A stretch of 64,000 nt of DNA from the NCBI GenBank assembly GCA_937871435.1, contig CALMQM010000102.1, positions 89,338 through 153,337 of the forward strand, read 5' to 3'. Source of the DNA: an uncultured Bacteroidota bacterium (GTDB lineage: Bacteria > Bacteroidota > Bacteroidia > AKYH767-A > 2013-40CM-41-45). Shown here piece by piece: positions 35,891 through 44,773 of the stretch. The position numbers were made by a program, and so were the translations under genes. The notes beneath the pieces are model-generated. The model did no database searches, was not told the DNA's origin, and saw nothing but the letters and a program-made list of their open reading frames with translations. Position 1 is the stretch's first letter; every line of letters begins with the position of its first letter.

Positions 35891-37015
35891 TTACAAAAAA
35901 AGATCTGACGCGATCCTGTCGGCAAAGAATTTTCCTCTTCGGGTAAGCACAAGATTTTCTCCCTGTAATTCAATCTGCTCATCGTCGAGCAGGGGAATAA
36001 TATTTCGCTGAAATTCCATCGCGGATTTTTCTCCGAATTCAAGAAACAGTTTACGCAAACTGATACCCCAGATCGTGCGAAGTGAAGTCAGAATATATTC
36101 ATTGAATTTTTCTTCATCTGATAATTCTTCACGTTCAAAAGGAACGATGCCTTCATCAATGTTGCGGATGTATTGAGGATTATTTGAAATGTTCCACTGA
36201 CGACTTACTTTATTGTAAGAATGAGCAGAAGGGCCAATTCCAAGATAGGGCTCACCGTTCCAGTAACTGGTATTGTGCCTTGAATAACTTCCGGGCTTGG
36301 CAAAGTTTGAGATTTCATAATGTTCATACCCCGACCATGCAGCACGATCCATCAGCATTGCAAAATGGATAGCGGACAGTTCATCGTCGACTTCTTTAAT
36401 TTTTCTATCACGAATAAGTTTTGCAAGAGCAGTTCTGGGTTCAACGGTTAATGAATAACAGGAAAGATGTTTTACATTTAATGAGAAAGCAGTATCCATA
36501 TTTTTCTCCCAGGTTTCTTCACTGAGAGTCGGGATACCGTAAATCAAGTCAATAGAGATATTATCGAATCCTCGATCCTGCGCGAGTCTGACCACATCAT
36601 AAGCCTGCATCGCATTGTGCACTCTGTTCAGGTATTTCAGGTCTTCATCCGAAAAGCTTTGTATTCCGATACTGAGGCGATTTACTCCGGCACTTTTAAT
36701 TTCATCGAGTCGTGCTGCTGTGAGATCATCCGGATTTGCTTCCAGTGTAATCTCCGCATCAGGATCAACAGAAAAATTGCGGTGTATCGTTTCAAATATT
36801 CCTTTCAATTCATCACCGGTCAACAGAGAAGGAGTACCTCCGCCGAAATAAATTGTACTAAGCTGATTTGTTCCAAGGTAATCACTTCTCAATCCAATCT
36901 CTTTGCGCATTGCTTCGAGCATGGCAGATTTGGTTGATTGAGTAGTAGAGAAATGGAAATCGCAGTAATTGCAAGCTTGCTTGCAGAACGGAATGTGAAG
37001 ATAAAGACCGGGCAT
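35891..37015 (-). CDS. hemW: HemW-like radical SAM protein
   Basis: The 374-residue protein starts LYLHIPFCKQACNYCDFHF, with Cys11, Cys15 and Cys18 binding the 4Fe-4S cluster. IYFGGGTPSLL, then RLSIGIQSFSD and DLIYGIPTLSEETW, are HemW/HemN core motifs. The fourth Cys of the oxygen-independent coproporphyrinogen oxidase HemN (CxxxCxxCxC) is replaced by Phe, so this is the HemW haem-chaperone branch rather than the oxidase. It binds haem and delivers it to respiratory proteins. A TATCTTTA-like box lies about 36 bases upstream. Confidence 0.9.
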   Translation of the reverse strand: MPGLYLHIPFCKQACNYCDFHFSTTQSTKSAMLEAMRKEIGLRSDYLGTNQLSTIYFGGGTPSLLTGDELKGIFETIHRNFSVDPDAEITLEANPDDLTAARLDEIKSAGVNRLSIGIQSFSDEDLKYLNRVHNAMQAYDVVRLAQDRGFDNISIDLIYGIPTLSEETWEKNMDTAFSLNVKHLSCYSLTVEPRTALAKLIRDRKIKEVDDELSAIHFAMLMDRAAWSGYEHYEISNFAKPGSYSRHNTSYWNGEPYLGIGPSAHSYNKVSRQWNISNNPQYIRNIDEGIVPFEREELSDEEKFNEYILTSLRTIWGISLRKLFLEFGEKSAMEFQRNIIPLLDDEQIELQGENLVLTRRGKFFADRIASDLFL

Positions 37016-37162
37016 GGCGCTTGAGTAGAGCTATCGCTCCTTTTGAATGATAAAGATAATATTAATACTCAATTTCGCAGATTAAGTATTGAGAATTTGG
37101 CTACCATGGCGGATTTCACCGTTATGGCTATGAATAAGAATTTCCAGGCTGGTGTTCCCGGA

Positions 37163-38311
37163 TTATTTCTTCAGTACAATGCGAAAGGTCGTTCCTTTGC
37201 CCATTTCTGAGCTTTTTACGAAGATCTGACCATCGTGATAATCTTCAATGATACGCTTACTTAGCGAAAGTCCAAGCCCCCATCCCCTGCTTTTGGTGGT
37301 GTAACCGGGCTTAAAGATCGTTTTGTAAGACGATTTCGGAATCCCTTTCCCTGTGTCATTAATGTCCATGTAGACGAATTGGTGTTGATCCGTAATGGAT
37401 ATGGAAATGATTCCCGCGCCACTCATTGCATCCAGCGCGTTCTTGAGTATGTTTTCAATGACCCATTCAAACAAAGGAACGTTCATAGGTGCATAGATTT
37501 CGTTTACCGGCTTGTCTATATGAAAACTTACCTGGTCAGAAGTCCGGTTACGTATATAATCGACTGAATGAACAAGTACCTGATAAACGTCCTCTTTTTT
37601 CAAAGCCGGTGCGGCACCAATTTTCGAGAACCTGTCGGTGATAGTTTGTAATCGTTGCAGATCTTTTTCTATCTCAATGGTATATTCCTTACTCGTTCCT
37701 TTCATCTTCAACAATTCCAGCCAGGCTAGCAAGGAGGACAGAGGAGTACCCAACTGATGCGCCGTTTCCTTTGCCATTCCCACCCACACCTGATTCTGTT
37801 CCGCTTTTCTTGACGTACTGAACGCCAGATACGACACAAACAAGAACAAAGCGATCACTGCAAGCTGGAAATAGGGATAATAACGCAGGCGAATCAACAA
37901 CTCGGAATCCTTGTAGAGGATGTATTGTTTAAAATTCTGCGCTATTTTGATTTCGATAGGCTCATGCTGTTCCCGCATGATGAGGACTTGTTTATTCAGA
38001 AAAGCTGTATCCAATGCACGGAGTGAATCAAGGTTACGGGAAGAAATTACCTTGAAATTTTCATCCGCCCAGATGACCGGAATAGTGTTGTTATTGGAAA
38101 TAACACTCGACAAAAAATTAATGTCTGTATTCACCTCCGAAACATCAGCAAGCCTTTTGGTAGCTTCTGCCCATAGCTCAATTTTTTTGTGCTCTTCGTT
38201 GGCCAGTTTGTCCACCAGTTTATTGGTGTACCAAAGTGAAGCAGCCCCGATCAGTAACGCCGCGATCAACAGCAGTAGCTTCCAACGTTGTTTTTGGGTG
38301 TAAATATTCAC
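37163..38311 (-). CDS. Membrane sensor histidine kinase
   Basis: The 382-residue protein has two membrane helices (about 11-29 and 147-165) flanking a periplasmic sensor of about 115 residues. The cytoplasmic kinase has the H-box KETAHQLGTPLSS with His185, N-box ENILKNALDAM, G1 DTGKGI, F-box FKPGYTTKSRG and G2 GWGLGLSLSKR. No HAMP, PAS or receiver domain is seen. No response regulator gene is adjacent, so it is an orphan. A CATCTTTG box about 60 bases upstream may be the promoter. The signal sensed is unknown. Confidence 0.9.
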   Translation of the reverse strand: MNIYTQKQRWKLLLLIAALLIGAASLWYTNKLVDKLANEEHKKIELWAEATKRLADVSEVNTDINFLSSVISNNNTIPVIWADENFKVISSRNLDSLRALDTAFLNKQVLIMREQHEPIEIKIAQNFKQYILYKDSELLIRLRYYPYFQLAVIALFLFVSYLAFSTSRKAEQNQVWVGMAKETAHQLGTPLSSLLAWLELLKMKGTSKEYTIEIEKDLQRLQTITDRFSKIGAAPALKKEDVYQVLVHSVDYIRNRTSDQVSFHIDKPVNEIYAPMNVPLFEWVIENILKNALDAMSGAGIISISITDQHQFVYMDINDTGKGIPKSSYKTIFKPGYTTKSRGWGLGLSLSKRIIEDYHDGQIFVKSSEMGKGTTFRIVLKK

Positions 38312-38558
38312 GTCAGCTTGCGTGTTTAGGAAAAACGCCGGTTTCAGATAAAATTTCCAGCGCAGACGTTACAAAGATGGTAGATTTCCTTGAAATTGGA
38401 AATCAGAAATGACACTTAATTTCGAAAATTTCGACCAAATCAATGTCGGTATCTCAAGCGCAGAAAACATGCGCGAACCACCCTAAGTCCCTTGAAAAAA
38501 TGGAAGTCTGAAGCTGAAGAGTGTATTAAATGAAATTATCAGACTGACTTTTAGATGA

Positions 38559-41090
38559 TTACTCGCTACTGCTCCAGTCAATCTGCAGTTCTTCTTTTTT
38601 CTTCCTGCTCTCCACTCTGGATGTATCTTTCCTGAACATTCCAAATTCCTCCTTCAGGATGCCTTTCAGGTTCTGCTTTTCTTTCACAATATCATTTTTG
38701 ATTTTCTCCTTCGCCCCTTTCCGGTCATAGCCAAAACGAGGGTTGTCAACCGGACCCTTCATACTGATCAGGAGTTGTGTTCTACCCAAACCATCATCTT
38801 CGATCTCTCCGAATTCAGAAGTAGTTTGCATTTTCTTACCAAGGATGTCTGACAACATCAGTCGTAAAGAATAGTCGACGATGTTATCAAAATTATGTGT
38901 TCCGCTTGCGGTCAGATTCAATGCAGAGGAATTAATGACCATGCTTGGAATAGAGATCACTCGGTTAGAAATAGAGATCTGATTCTTCAACGTTGAAAAT
39001 CGAATGTGATTCAGATCCGGCACCTTGAGATATTTGGACAATGCCAGTATTGGAGTAAAATTGTTCAACTCTCCGTTGTCGATTGTAATATCACATGTGG
39101 AACGAACTTTTCCTTCGTCAATATTCAGGTCAACTGACCATGCTGAACTAAACTGTACATCCGCGCTTACACTTCCTTTTACATTTTTGTCGGTCATGGT
39201 TGTCTGACCGAAGTTCTCCATTTGTGTAAACAACTTGGTAATATCGAGACGTGAAATTTTCGAATCAAATTTCATGAATACGCTGTCTTTGCGGGCAGCA
39301 TTGATCGTCGCATCCATGTACACCATTCCATCCATCGCGGCGAAAGTGAGTCCTTTACCTGTGATGACCTGATGATCCAAATGTATTTTTCCATTCATCC
39401 TCGAAGCACGGAACTGCCGGAATTTGATATTCGCTACAGCAACATCAAGATCACTGACAAGACGCGGGTTGAATTTTAAAATATAAGAAGTATCACCCTG
39501 TGTGGTGGTGGCTTTGTTGGCCATCAATTCATCAAGATCAAGCATGGTACTGTTCAGGCGGGCATTGAACAAAGCCGGTTGATTCGGGATAAGAATAAAG
39601 TTGATGAAATTATTGAACCTGCCGCTCAATCGAAGATCACTGGAGGAGATGTTTCCCGAAAGAGAGTTCACTGCAATATCGTTATCCTGCAAAGTAAAAT
39701 TCCCGTTGATATTTTTAAAGATCAGGGGATTTCGCTTGAGCTGGAAAGCGACATTTTTCATGTCAATAACACCGGAAGCTTTCACTTTGTATGTCTGCCC
39801 GCTGTTCATGGCAGGGATATCTTTGATTTTGCCGGCAAAAGCAATTTTCAAATTCATTTCACCTGACAATGATTCGAGCGTATCCTTTTTAATGAAATGT
39901 TGCAGCTGCGACAGATCAAGGTTAGCTGAAGCATTTAAAGAAAGATATGGATTCCGGAGATCACTAACTCGCAAGTCTGCTTTAATGGGATGTCCACCGA
40001 GCAATGCAGACAAAGCAGGAATTACCAATTCATCTTTACCGTTCTGTCCATGATTGATATACGTCCCGGTCAGGTTTAGTTTTTCAAGAGAAATATCACG
40101 ACTCTCCGGCGAAAGAGAACCATCTCTGATTCCGAAAGCGAAGGCTACTTCCGGAGAAGTGGCATGACTCACTTCACCACGAATGGTAGATTTGAAAACA
40201 AATTTCCCTGTGCTTTTATAGGAAGAAAATGTTTTCACATAAACAGGAGGCAACATGGAAATGAAAGCTTCCATGTCCGCTTCATGCGACGAGACTGCCA
40301 GATCAATTCTTGTATTCGCTTTTTCACTATGAACAATTCCTTCCACATCGAACAGCAAACCGGCGATTTGAACGGAGCTTTTATCGAAACGATAATCATC
40401 TGTAACGGTATTTACTGACAAGCCCGAATGAATGATCACCGGTTTATCCGCCACATAATTTACATTGTTGATGAATAAATGACTGACATGCAATTTGGCA
40501 TTTGTATTCAGAGTAAATTTCTCATCGGAAAATTTTCCGCTAAGAACTGATTCTTTTGAAGTGAACAAATAATCCTGGTTATCATGTTCATTCAAATACC
40601 TGACCCTCATGTTTACGAGAGAAATTAACTGAACATTCACTGAAGACGACTCAGCAGATGAATCCGGTTTGCTTTTCCAGAAATGATAATTGTTTTTCCC
40701 TTCTGCATCAATGTGGATATTCGCGTATCCGTCTTTGACCAATACTTTTTTGACAGCAATATTTTTATCAAACACACTCATGATGTTGAACAGGAGAGAA
40801 ATTTTTCCCGCGTAGAGTAGTGTGTCTTTCTCTTTTTTATCACACACTTCCCGTGTCATAACTTCTTCCATATCGAAAGAAGCATAAGGGAAATGTCGGA
40901 TCACCGAAAAGTGAAATTCTTTTACTTTGATTTCAGTAGCGAGATGTTCGTTGAGTTGCGACAGCATCACCCGTTTTATTTCGGCACCATAAAACAAACC
41001 GATGATAAATCCGAGAGACAATAATCCGAGTACAACAATAGCTGTTGATTTCAGAAAAATAAAAAGTGCGCGCTTAACCCCTGAAGACAT
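38559..41090 (-). CDS. AsmA-like inner-membrane protein
   Basis: From the ATG at 41090 the protein has 843 residues; a start 15 codons earlier is possible. One N-terminal membrane helix (LFIFLKSTAIVVLGLLSLGF) is followed by a long periplasmic body of repeated beta strands, with the AsmA-type start (LSQLNEHLATEIKVKEFHFS) and a C-terminal AsmA_2-like region with LLISMKGPVDNPRFGYD. The AsmA/TamB group forms long grooves that may carry phospholipids to the outer membrane. The last 60 residues are charged. It is separated from the upstream gene by 301 bases. Confidence 0.75.
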   Translation of the reverse strand: MSSGVKRALFIFLKSTAIVVLGLLSLGFIIGLFYGAEIKRVMLSQLNEHLATEIKVKEFHFSVIRHFPYASFDMEEVMTREVCDKKEKDTLLYAGKISLLFNIMSVFDKNIAVKKVLVKDGYANIHIDAEGKNNYHFWKSKPDSSAESSSVNVQLISLVNMRVRYLNEHDNQDYLFTSKESVLSGKFSDEKFTLNTNAKLHVSHLFINNVNYVADKPVIIHSGLSVNTVTDDYRFDKSSVQIAGLLFDVEGIVHSEKANTRIDLAVSSHEADMEAFISMLPPVYVKTFSSYKSTGKFVFKSTIRGEVSHATSPEVAFAFGIRDGSLSPESRDISLEKLNLTGTYINHGQNGKDELVIPALSALLGGHPIKADLRVSDLRNPYLSLNASANLDLSQLQHFIKKDTLESLSGEMNLKIAFAGKIKDIPAMNSGQTYKVKASGVIDMKNVAFQLKRNPLIFKNINGNFTLQDNDIAVNSLSGNISSSDLRLSGRFNNFINFILIPNQPALFNARLNSTMLDLDELMANKATTTQGDTSYILKFNPRLVSDLDVAVANIKFRQFRASRMNGKIHLDHQVITGKGLTFAAMDGMVYMDATINAARKDSVFMKFDSKISRLDITKLFTQMENFGQTTMTDKNVKGSVSADVQFSSAWSVDLNIDEGKVRSTCDITIDNGELNNFTPILALSKYLKVPDLNHIRFSTLKNQISISNRVISIPSMVINSSALNLTASGTHNFDNIVDYSLRLMLSDILGKKMQTTSEFGEIEDDGLGRTQLLISMKGPVDNPRFGYDRKGAKEKIKNDIVKEKQNLKGILKEEFGMFRKDTSRVESRKKKEELQIDWSSSE

Positions 41091-41391
41091 GTGTTGAATA
41101 AACGGTCTGGTCAATTCATTTATTGGAGAACACAAGAGGAATAAGTGTTGATGTTTCTTTCAGTATGAAAGAAGTCAATCTTCCGCTTACCCTATTCTTA
41201 ATCTTTATTTACGATAAACGATAGGGATAAGTTGCTGAGAAACAAATTAGTTTTCAAGAGACAGAATATACGGAAAGAAAATAACCAGCGCATTACGCAG
41301 AAAAGTTTCACAAGTTCCGTTTGGAGAAAAATAAAATCCGGTGCAAAGTAATTCTTGCTTTTTTTTAAAATACCGAATGGTGAATAAATAC
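41091..41391. other. Intergenic region of 301 bases
   Basis: This spacer lies upstream of the AsmA-like gene and downstream of the STELLO-like gene, both on the minus strand. It holds an 8-bp hairpin (TTCTTTCA at 41155-41162 with TGAAAGAA at 41166-41173) and a weak TTACTTTG box on the minus strand at 41344-41351. No gene is supported. Confidence 0.5.
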
Positions 41392-42390
41392 TCAGTTTCG
41401 CAAATCCTGCAGCCAGGCTTCCACCAATGGAATTTCTTTTGGGTCGACAAGTTGGAGATCTACCATGGCGCGATAGCACATGATCAGATTTCTGCCCAAC
41501 TGATCCGCGCCGGGAAGCAGATCCAGCTTGTCTAACGTTTCCGCGATGCGAAGATTGTTGGTATAACCGGAAATTTCATCGCTGAAATCACGCATCAGGT
41601 TGTGCATATTTCTTTCCTGCCAAACGGTAGCTTCATGAAAAAGAATGCTCCAGTTATTGACCCACGCGATGCGTTGTGCGATGAAACTTCTCCAGATATC
41701 AGTCATTCTGAAGCTGCAATAAGATGGGAGGTACATCAGTGGAAAGGCTTCTTTGAACCAGGTTGTGTTCTGGCTGTTGAACGGACACCAGGTTTTATTC
41801 CCGAGAGCGATCTTTGCTTTTCCTTCAAAATTGAGTGGCAATGGGAGGATGAGCCGGTAAATTGCATCTACATCCGGATTTTCGTTAGCCAATCCTTGCT
41901 GGATCGGACAATCGGTCAATACTTCCTTAAAATCTTCCAGCGGAGGGAGTGCATCCTGCAATTTCTCCAGCGCGAAGCCTCGGGGCCATATGCGTGCTTT
42001 TGTATAGTATTCATAGACATTGATCCAGCCTTTGTTGGCAATCGCATGCGCTTTTATCTGACGTGTTCTTTCATTCCAGAATTCAGGATGAGCATAATTG
42101 TCATCATCGGTTTCCAGAATCACAGTGGCTCCATTGCGGATGGCAAGCAGGTAACCAATATTTTTTCTGCCGTAGTGTTTTTCAGGCAGGAGTTTCACAA
42201 TGTTAAGATCCAGTTCACGCTGTCTTGAAAGACTGTAAAAGTCGCAACCATCCAGAGAGAAACCGGACGGTGAAGCTTTATCACCGATCATGTAAAACGG
42301 AATGTTTTCCTTTTTACAATGTGCTGCATATTGATTTAATACGGGATGATCTGAAGCCGCGATAGAAGTAATAACTAATGCTGTGGACAT
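41392..42390 (-). CDS. STELLO/DUF288-like glycosyltransferase
   Basis: The 332-residue protein starts LVITSIAASDHPVLNQYAAH and has KNIGYLLAIRNGATVILETD followed by DDN (Asp95-Asp96-Asp97), the acidic metal site of a GT-A fold. WPRGFALEKLQDA, then FKEVLTDCPIQQGLANENPD, match the STELLO family, better known from plants and nematodes, which occurs in scattered bacteria. No membrane segment is present. The DPM1-like gene lies six bases upstream. It may move a sugar onto a surface glycan; donor and acceptor are unknown. Confidence 0.65.
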   Translation of the reverse strand: MSTALVITSIAASDHPVLNQYAAHCKKENIPFYMIGDKASPSGFSLDGCDFYSLSRQRELDLNIVKLLPEKHYGRKNIGYLLAIRNGATVILETDDDNYAHPEFWNERTRQIKAHAIANKGWINVYEYYTKARIWPRGFALEKLQDALPPLEDFKEVLTDCPIQQGLANENPDVDAIYRLILPLPLNFEGKAKIALGNKTWCPFNSQNTTWFKEAFPLMYLPSYCSFRMTDIWRSFIAQRIAWVNNWSILFHEATVWQERNMHNLMRDFSDEISGYTNNLRIAETLDKLDLLPGADQLGRNLIMCYRAMVDLQLVDPKEIPLVEAWLQDLRN

Positions 42391-42396
42391 TGTCTT

Positions 42397-43176
42397 TTAA
42401 AGTGATTTAGCCTGAAACAAAAGGCGTTGAATAAAATAATGCAAAAGCACAGAAAGGGAGTTGACTATGGCTTTTCTGGAAACGCCAGGGGAAGGCGCAC
42501 GGTAATGAATTGGTACTTCGATGTATCTTTTTTTTCTGAGAAGATAACGGACTTCCGTTTGGTAAAAATGCGCTTTGGAAAGCAAGGGGTAGCTGAGGAG
42601 ATCCTCTACGACCGATTTATGAAAACCCTGGAAACCGGAAGTCATGTCTTTCATCCTTGAACCAAGCAGGATGTTGGATAAAATAGTACCGATACGGGAG
42701 AGATAAATTCTTTTGAATGAACTTTGCCAGATCGAACCTCCGTTCATGAATCTGCTTCCGAAGGCGCACTCATTGCCTTCATTGAGTACACGCAAAAACA
42801 TGGGAATGGCACGCGGGTCATGCGATAATCCGGCATCCATTTCGATGATAAAATCGTGGTGTGGACACGCTTCACGGTAACCGCGGATGTAGGCATCCAC
42901 AACATTTTTATTTTCGGGAGCCCAGACTGTGACAAACCTGGAATCTTTGTCGGATACGGCCTGACAAAGATTCCGGGTTTGATCTCTGGATACACTATCG
43001 ACTACAAAATACACTTTGCCTGACTGGAGATAATCCAGAACCTGTGTGAGAGCCGCCACGAAAGGATGGAAATCAGGCTCTTCATTTGCCATCGGAATGA
43101 TGACGGCAAAATTGTATGTCCTCAGGTAATATAAATTCGGATGCCCACTGAGAGTTTGATTTCCTGATGCTTCCAT
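42397..43176 (-). CDS. GT2-family polyprenyl-phosphate sugar synthase (DPM1-like)
   Basis: The 259-residue protein starts its fold at FAVIIPMANEEPDF. VVDSVSRDQTRNLC, then FIIEMDAGLSHDP (Asp-x-Gly catalytic triad region) and MKDMTSGFQGFHKSVVEDLL, match polyprenol-phosphate mannose or glucose synthases. These make the lipid-linked sugar donors that GT87 and GT39 transferases use. It sits between superoxide dismutase (22 bases) and the STELLO-like gene (six bases) on one strand. Its products could feed the GT39 and GT87 enzymes in this window. Confidence 0.85.
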   Translation of the reverse strand: MEASGNQTLSGHPNLYYLRTYNFAVIIPMANEEPDFHPFVAALTQVLDYLQSGKVYFVVDSVSRDQTRNLCQAVSDKDSRFVTVWAPENKNVVDAYIRGYREACPHHDFIIEMDAGLSHDPRAIPMFLRVLNEGNECAFGSRFMNGGSIWQSSFKRIYLSRIGTILSNILLGSRMKDMTSGFQGFHKSVVEDLLSYPLLSKAHFYQTEVRYLLRKKRYIEVPIHYRAPSPGVSRKAIVNSLSVLLHYFIQRLLFQAKSL

Positions 43177-43198
43177 TCGGGCAAGATACGAAATGGAA

Positions 43199-43810
43199 TT
43201 ATTTTAAAGCGGCTGAATAGAGTCGGGCAACTTCATCCCAATTGACAACATTCCACCATGCATTCATGTAATCCGGACGACGGTTTTGGTAATTGAGGTA
43301 ATAAGCATGTTCCCATACATCCAGTGCAAGTACCGGTGTTCCTTTTACATCAGCGATATCCATAAGAGGATTATCCTGATTTGGGGTGGAACTGATGGTC
43401 AGTTTTTTATCTGCTCCAACAGTAAGCCAGGCCCAGCCGCTTCCAAAACGGGTAGCTCCGGCATTGTTGAATTTGGTTTTCAATTCATCAAAATTTCCAA
43501 AAGCAGAGTTGATCGCTTCAGCAAGAGCACCTGAAGGAGCACCTCCTCCGCCTTTTTTCATAAGGGTCCAGAATAAACTGTGATTGTAATGACCGCCACC
43601 GTTGTTGCGCACAGGCATCGGAAATTTGGAAATGTTTTTACAAATTTCTTCAATGCTCATTTTCTCCGCGTCTGTTCCGGCGATTGCATTGTTGAGATTT
43701 GTTACATATGCCTGGTGATGTTTGGTGTGATGAATTTCCATCGTACGTGCATCAATGTGCGGCTCGAGAGCGTCGTACGCATAATTTAATTTGGGGAGTT
43801 CGAATGCCAT
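43199..43810 (-). CDS. Superoxide dismutase, manganese-type
   Basis: The 203-residue protein has all metal ligands: the His in [10 protein letters not shown], the His in [11 protein letters not shown], and Asp and His in DVWEHAYY. The NQDNPLM stretch carries the Gln that is typical of Mn rather than Fe enzymes, so manganese or a cambialistic centre is likely. It removes superoxide in the cytoplasm. A -7 box TAACTTTG lies 28 bases upstream on the minus strand. It is followed by the DPM1-like gene with a 22-base gap. Confidence 0.93.
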   Translation of the reverse strand: MAFELPKLNYAYDALEPHIDARTMEIHHTKHHQAYVTNLNNAIAGTDAEKMSIEEICKNISKFPMPVRNNGGGHYNHSLFWTLMKKGGGGAPSGALAEAINSAFGNFDELKTKFNNAGATRFGSGWAWLTVGADKKLTISSTPNQDNPLMDIADVKGTPVLALDVWEHAYYLNYQNRRPDYMNAWWNVVNWDEVARLYSAALK

Positions 43811-43838
43811 GATTGTAGTTTTAAAAATTAAATATGTA

Positions 43839-43846
43839 CAAAGTTA
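43839..43846 (-). promoter_or_regulatory. -7 promoter element TAACTTTG for superoxide dismutase
   Basis: Read on the minus strand the box is TAACTTTG, matching TAnnTTTG. It predicts a start near 43834 and a leader of about 24 bases. No clear -33 box. Confidence 0.5.
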
Positions 43847-44008
43847 GGGTTTTATTTTATGAAGGAGAACGATCATTTAACATCCGGACAAAGCCAATTG
43901 TTTTACCCTGAATCAGAGCGATTTTGAAAAATTATTCCGGTAAATAAACTTGTGAGGTAATTTTCGAATTGATGTAAAAATCACTTTAGAAAATAAAACG
44001 GCAAAAAG

Positions 44009-44740
44009 TTATTTTTTGTGAAGCTGAGGAATCAGGATGCCATTGATGCTCCCGATGATGAATCCTGCAAGAATGTCTGAAGGAAAATGTTTCCCGGCTT
44101 TGTAGCGTAAATATCCTGTGGTGAGAGGAATAAGTACTGCACCTGTCCAGATCCACGGATCGCGCTTATTGTCGGGATGCGTCATCGTATATACTGAAGC
44201 AGTATACATGGAAGCTGTTGCAGTAAGAGCTGTATGTCCGGAGAAAAAAGACGCTGTTGCATCCTTTTTCCTTTTTTCACTTTGTGGAGCGATTGGATTG
44301 TAAACGAATGGACGAGGTCTTTTTACCAATCCTTTTACCAGCTGCACTTCTGCGCTACTTAGCAGAATGGATTCAAGAGCCATGACTGCAACAATTCCAT
44401 TGTCGTCACGGAATTCTTTTGCGATAAACAATCCGGCAGGAAGCAATGTTCCTGCTATTAGAAAACCATCGCTCCATCTTGCTGCCTGACGGGAATAAAA
44501 TCGAGTGGCAGAGCGATCGAAGGAGGAGATGTTCTGTACAGAAAGTGCAGCAATCTCCGTGTCTGTAAGAGGAGACTTGTGATTGTACACTGCATTGGAT
44601 CCGAAATTTATTCCAATAATACCTGCCCCCGCGAAATAATCACCCGGATTATACAATTTAAACGGAACCTGAGCAGAAGCAGAAGTAATGGACCAGAGAA
44701 GGGAAATAAAAACGAAGCGAATAAAAATTCCTGATCTCAT
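44009..44740 (-). CDS. PAP2-family phosphatase
   Basis: The 243-residue protein has a signal peptide ending near SASAQ. The three phosphatase motifs are present: KGLVKRPRPF, SFFSGHTALTA and RYKAGKHFPSD. The catalytic His pair is in SGH and KH. Family members include undecaprenyl-pyrophosphate and lipid A phosphatases acting in the periplasm. Starting 33 bases after the S41 protease gene, the two are probably co-transcribed. Substrate not readable. Confidence 0.85.
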   Translation of the reverse strand: MRSGIFIRFVFISLLWSITSASAQVPFKLYNPGDYFAGAGIIGINFGSNAVYNHKSPLTDTEIAALSVQNISSFDRSATRFYSRQAARWSDGFLIAGTLLPAGLFIAKEFRDDNGIVAVMALESILLSSAEVQLVKGLVKRPRPFVYNPIAPQSEKRKKDATASFFSGHTALTATASMYTASVYTMTHPDNKRDPWIWTGAVLIPLTTGYLRYKAGKHFPSDILAGFIIGSINGILIPQLHKK

Positions 44741-44773
44741 GCAAACAAGCTTTTCATCAACGGTCGAAAAATA

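Noticed and set aside
35891..37015. HemN coproporphyrinogen oxidase
   Set aside because: Lacks the fourth Cys of the oxidase motif; fits HemW.
41602..42228. Plus-strand frame of 208 codons
   Set aside because: Antisense shadow of the STELLO-like gene; composition is unlike neighbouring genes and shows no motif.
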